Of a stretch of DNA of 64,000 nt, positions 63,396-64,000 are shown piece after piece. Below the pieces are notes generated by a model. The model did not search any database and was not told the origin of the DNA. It was given only the letters and a program-made list of their open reading frames with translations. The translations under genes and the position numbers were made by a program. This stretch comes from JAGDMS01 sp050015455 (GTDB taxonomy: Bacteria > Desulfobacterota > Binatia > HRBIN30), in contig JBEKBJ010000003.1 of NCBI GenBank assembly GCA_050015455.1, positions 1-64,000 of the forward strand. The letters are read 5' to 3'. Within the stretch, counting starts at the first letter, position 1; the number at the start of each line of letters is the position of its first letter.

Positions 63396-64000
63396 TCAGG
63401 CCACCGCCAGCGCTGCCACCTCCGACGCGGCCAAACGTTCGAAGCGCGCGTGCCCCACGTTCTCAACGCAGACGAACTTGACCTTGCCACTTGTCACTTT
63501 CTTGTCGCCTTCAATTACCTGGGCCAGCTGCGGCGCAGAAAATTCTGGCGGCACTTCCAGCGGAAGGCCGGCCCGTTTCAGCAGCTGCCCTATTCGCTGC
63601 ACGGTTTCTTCGCTGCAGTAGCCGCGCACGAAGGAGAGCTTGGCAGCAAAGGCCATGCCGATTGCCACAGCTTCCCCGTGCAGGTAGCGCTGATAACGAG
63701 TGAGCGCTTCAAGGGCGTGAGCAAGCGTGTGCCCGAAGTTCAGAATCGAACGGTAGTCCGCCTCGCGCTCGTCGCGATGCACCACCACGGCTTTCAGGGC
63801 GCAACAGCGCCGCACTACGGAGCCCAACAAGTCCTCATCCACGGACAAGATGCGATCGAGTTGGGTTTCGATAACTGCAAACAGCTCCGCGTCCAGGATC
63901 ACCCCGTACTTGATGACTTCCGCCAAGCCCGCGAGCAACTCCCGACGCGGCAAGGTCTTCAGTGTGCTGATATCGATGAGGACGAGGCGTGGTTGATAGA
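63396..64000 (-). CDS. aroB: 3-Dehydroquinate synthase, C-terminal part (cut by window edge)
   Basis: Second shikimate-pathway step, DAHP to 3-dehydroquinate. The visible C-terminal 200 codons include RRELLAGLAEVIKYGVI, YRSILNFGHTLAHALEALT (metal-binding His), YLHGEAVAIGMAFAAKLS and EGDKKVTSGKVKFVCV. The N-terminal NAD-binding part lies to the right of the window. It heads a minus-strand row aroB, small lipoprotein, giant lipoprotein, aroQ. Confidence 0.95.
   Translation of the reverse strand, partial: YQPRLVLIDISTLKTLPRRELLAGLAEVIKYGVILDAELFAVIETQLDRILSVDEDLLGSVVRRCCALKAVVVHRDEREADYRSILNFGHTLAHALEALTRYQRYLHGEAVAIGMAFAAKLSFVRGYCSEETVQRIGQLLKRAGLPLEVPPEFSAPQLAQVIEGDKKVTSGKVKFVCVENVGHARFERLAASEVAALAVA

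Overview
The window is a high-GC bacterial chromosome segment with a diderm (Gram-negative) cell plan: a type II secretin and its partner (gspD, gspC), several lipobox-bearing lipoproteins, a periplasmic amidase and a secreted beta-propeller. Housekeeping genes (heme pathway, mutS, mutS2, glnD, hisS, aspS, ddl, aroQ, aroB) are mixed with catabolic ones (two acyl-CoA dehydrogenases, a haloalkane-dehalogenase-like hydrolase, a tungsten-type aldehyde oxidoreductase, a phosphotriesterase-family hydrolase, two malic enzymes). Three very large Thr-Pro-rich surface proteins also occur. This mix suggests an uncultured deltaproteobacterium-like lineage, possibly Desulfobacterota or Binatota. That placement is inference from gene content only. 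I saw no rRNA, tRNA, CRISPR array, prophage or intact insertion sequence.

Layout. 1-2061 (minus): gspC then gspD, running off the left edge. 2218-9389 (plus): an A-type Fe-S carrier, then a tightly packed tetrapyrrole operon (Met8-type siroheme synthase domain, HemX/CcsA-like membrane protein, hemA, hemC, a cobA-hemD fusion, hemB), then infA. 9490-12377 (minus): response regulator, glycosyltransferase, acyl-CoA dehydrogenase. 12577-19074 (minus): a malic enzyme, an unrecognised 671-residue protein built of three related units that vaguely recall protein kinases, and a second, longer malic enzyme (MaeB type). Beyond them lies a chimeric pseudogene made of a thiolase remnant joined to a copy of the unknown gene's 3' end. 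19468-21099 (minus): 1-pyrroline-5-carboxylate dehydrogenase.

21223-32861 (plus): dehalogenase-like hydrolase with a C-terminal extension; an HTH/ferredoxin protein followed by hypA and hypB; mutS; the operon amidase-glnD; and a XerD-type recombinase. 32870-35464 (minus): SRPBCC protein and FG-GAP propeller. 35773-45611 mixes strands: aldehyde oxidoreductase, phosphotriesterase homologue, an ispG 5' fragment, a small unknown, mutS2, acyl-CoA dehydrogenase, the first Thr-Pro protein and a small exported protein. 45672-48746 (minus): the second Thr-Pro protein. 48806-53316 (plus): hisS-aspS, a lipoprotein and a membrane protein ending in a terminator. 53511-55418: a small HTH regulator and ddl. 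55445-64000 (minus): aroB, a small lipoprotein, a giant Ig-like lipoprotein and aroQ.

Working together: the heme block covers glutamyl-tRNA to uroporphyrinogen III except hemL, plus the siroheme branch. GspCD would export secreted proteins such as the propeller or Thr-Pro proteins (inference). The acyl-CoA dehydrogenases, malic enzymes and aldehyde oxidoreductase fit a carboxylate- or hydrocarbon-using metabolism. The least explained items are the three-unit protein at 15621-17636 with its partial copy at 12577-12830, the orphan hypAB with its HTH/ferredoxin neighbour, and the mirror-duplicated giant lipoprotein inserted between aroB and aroQ.
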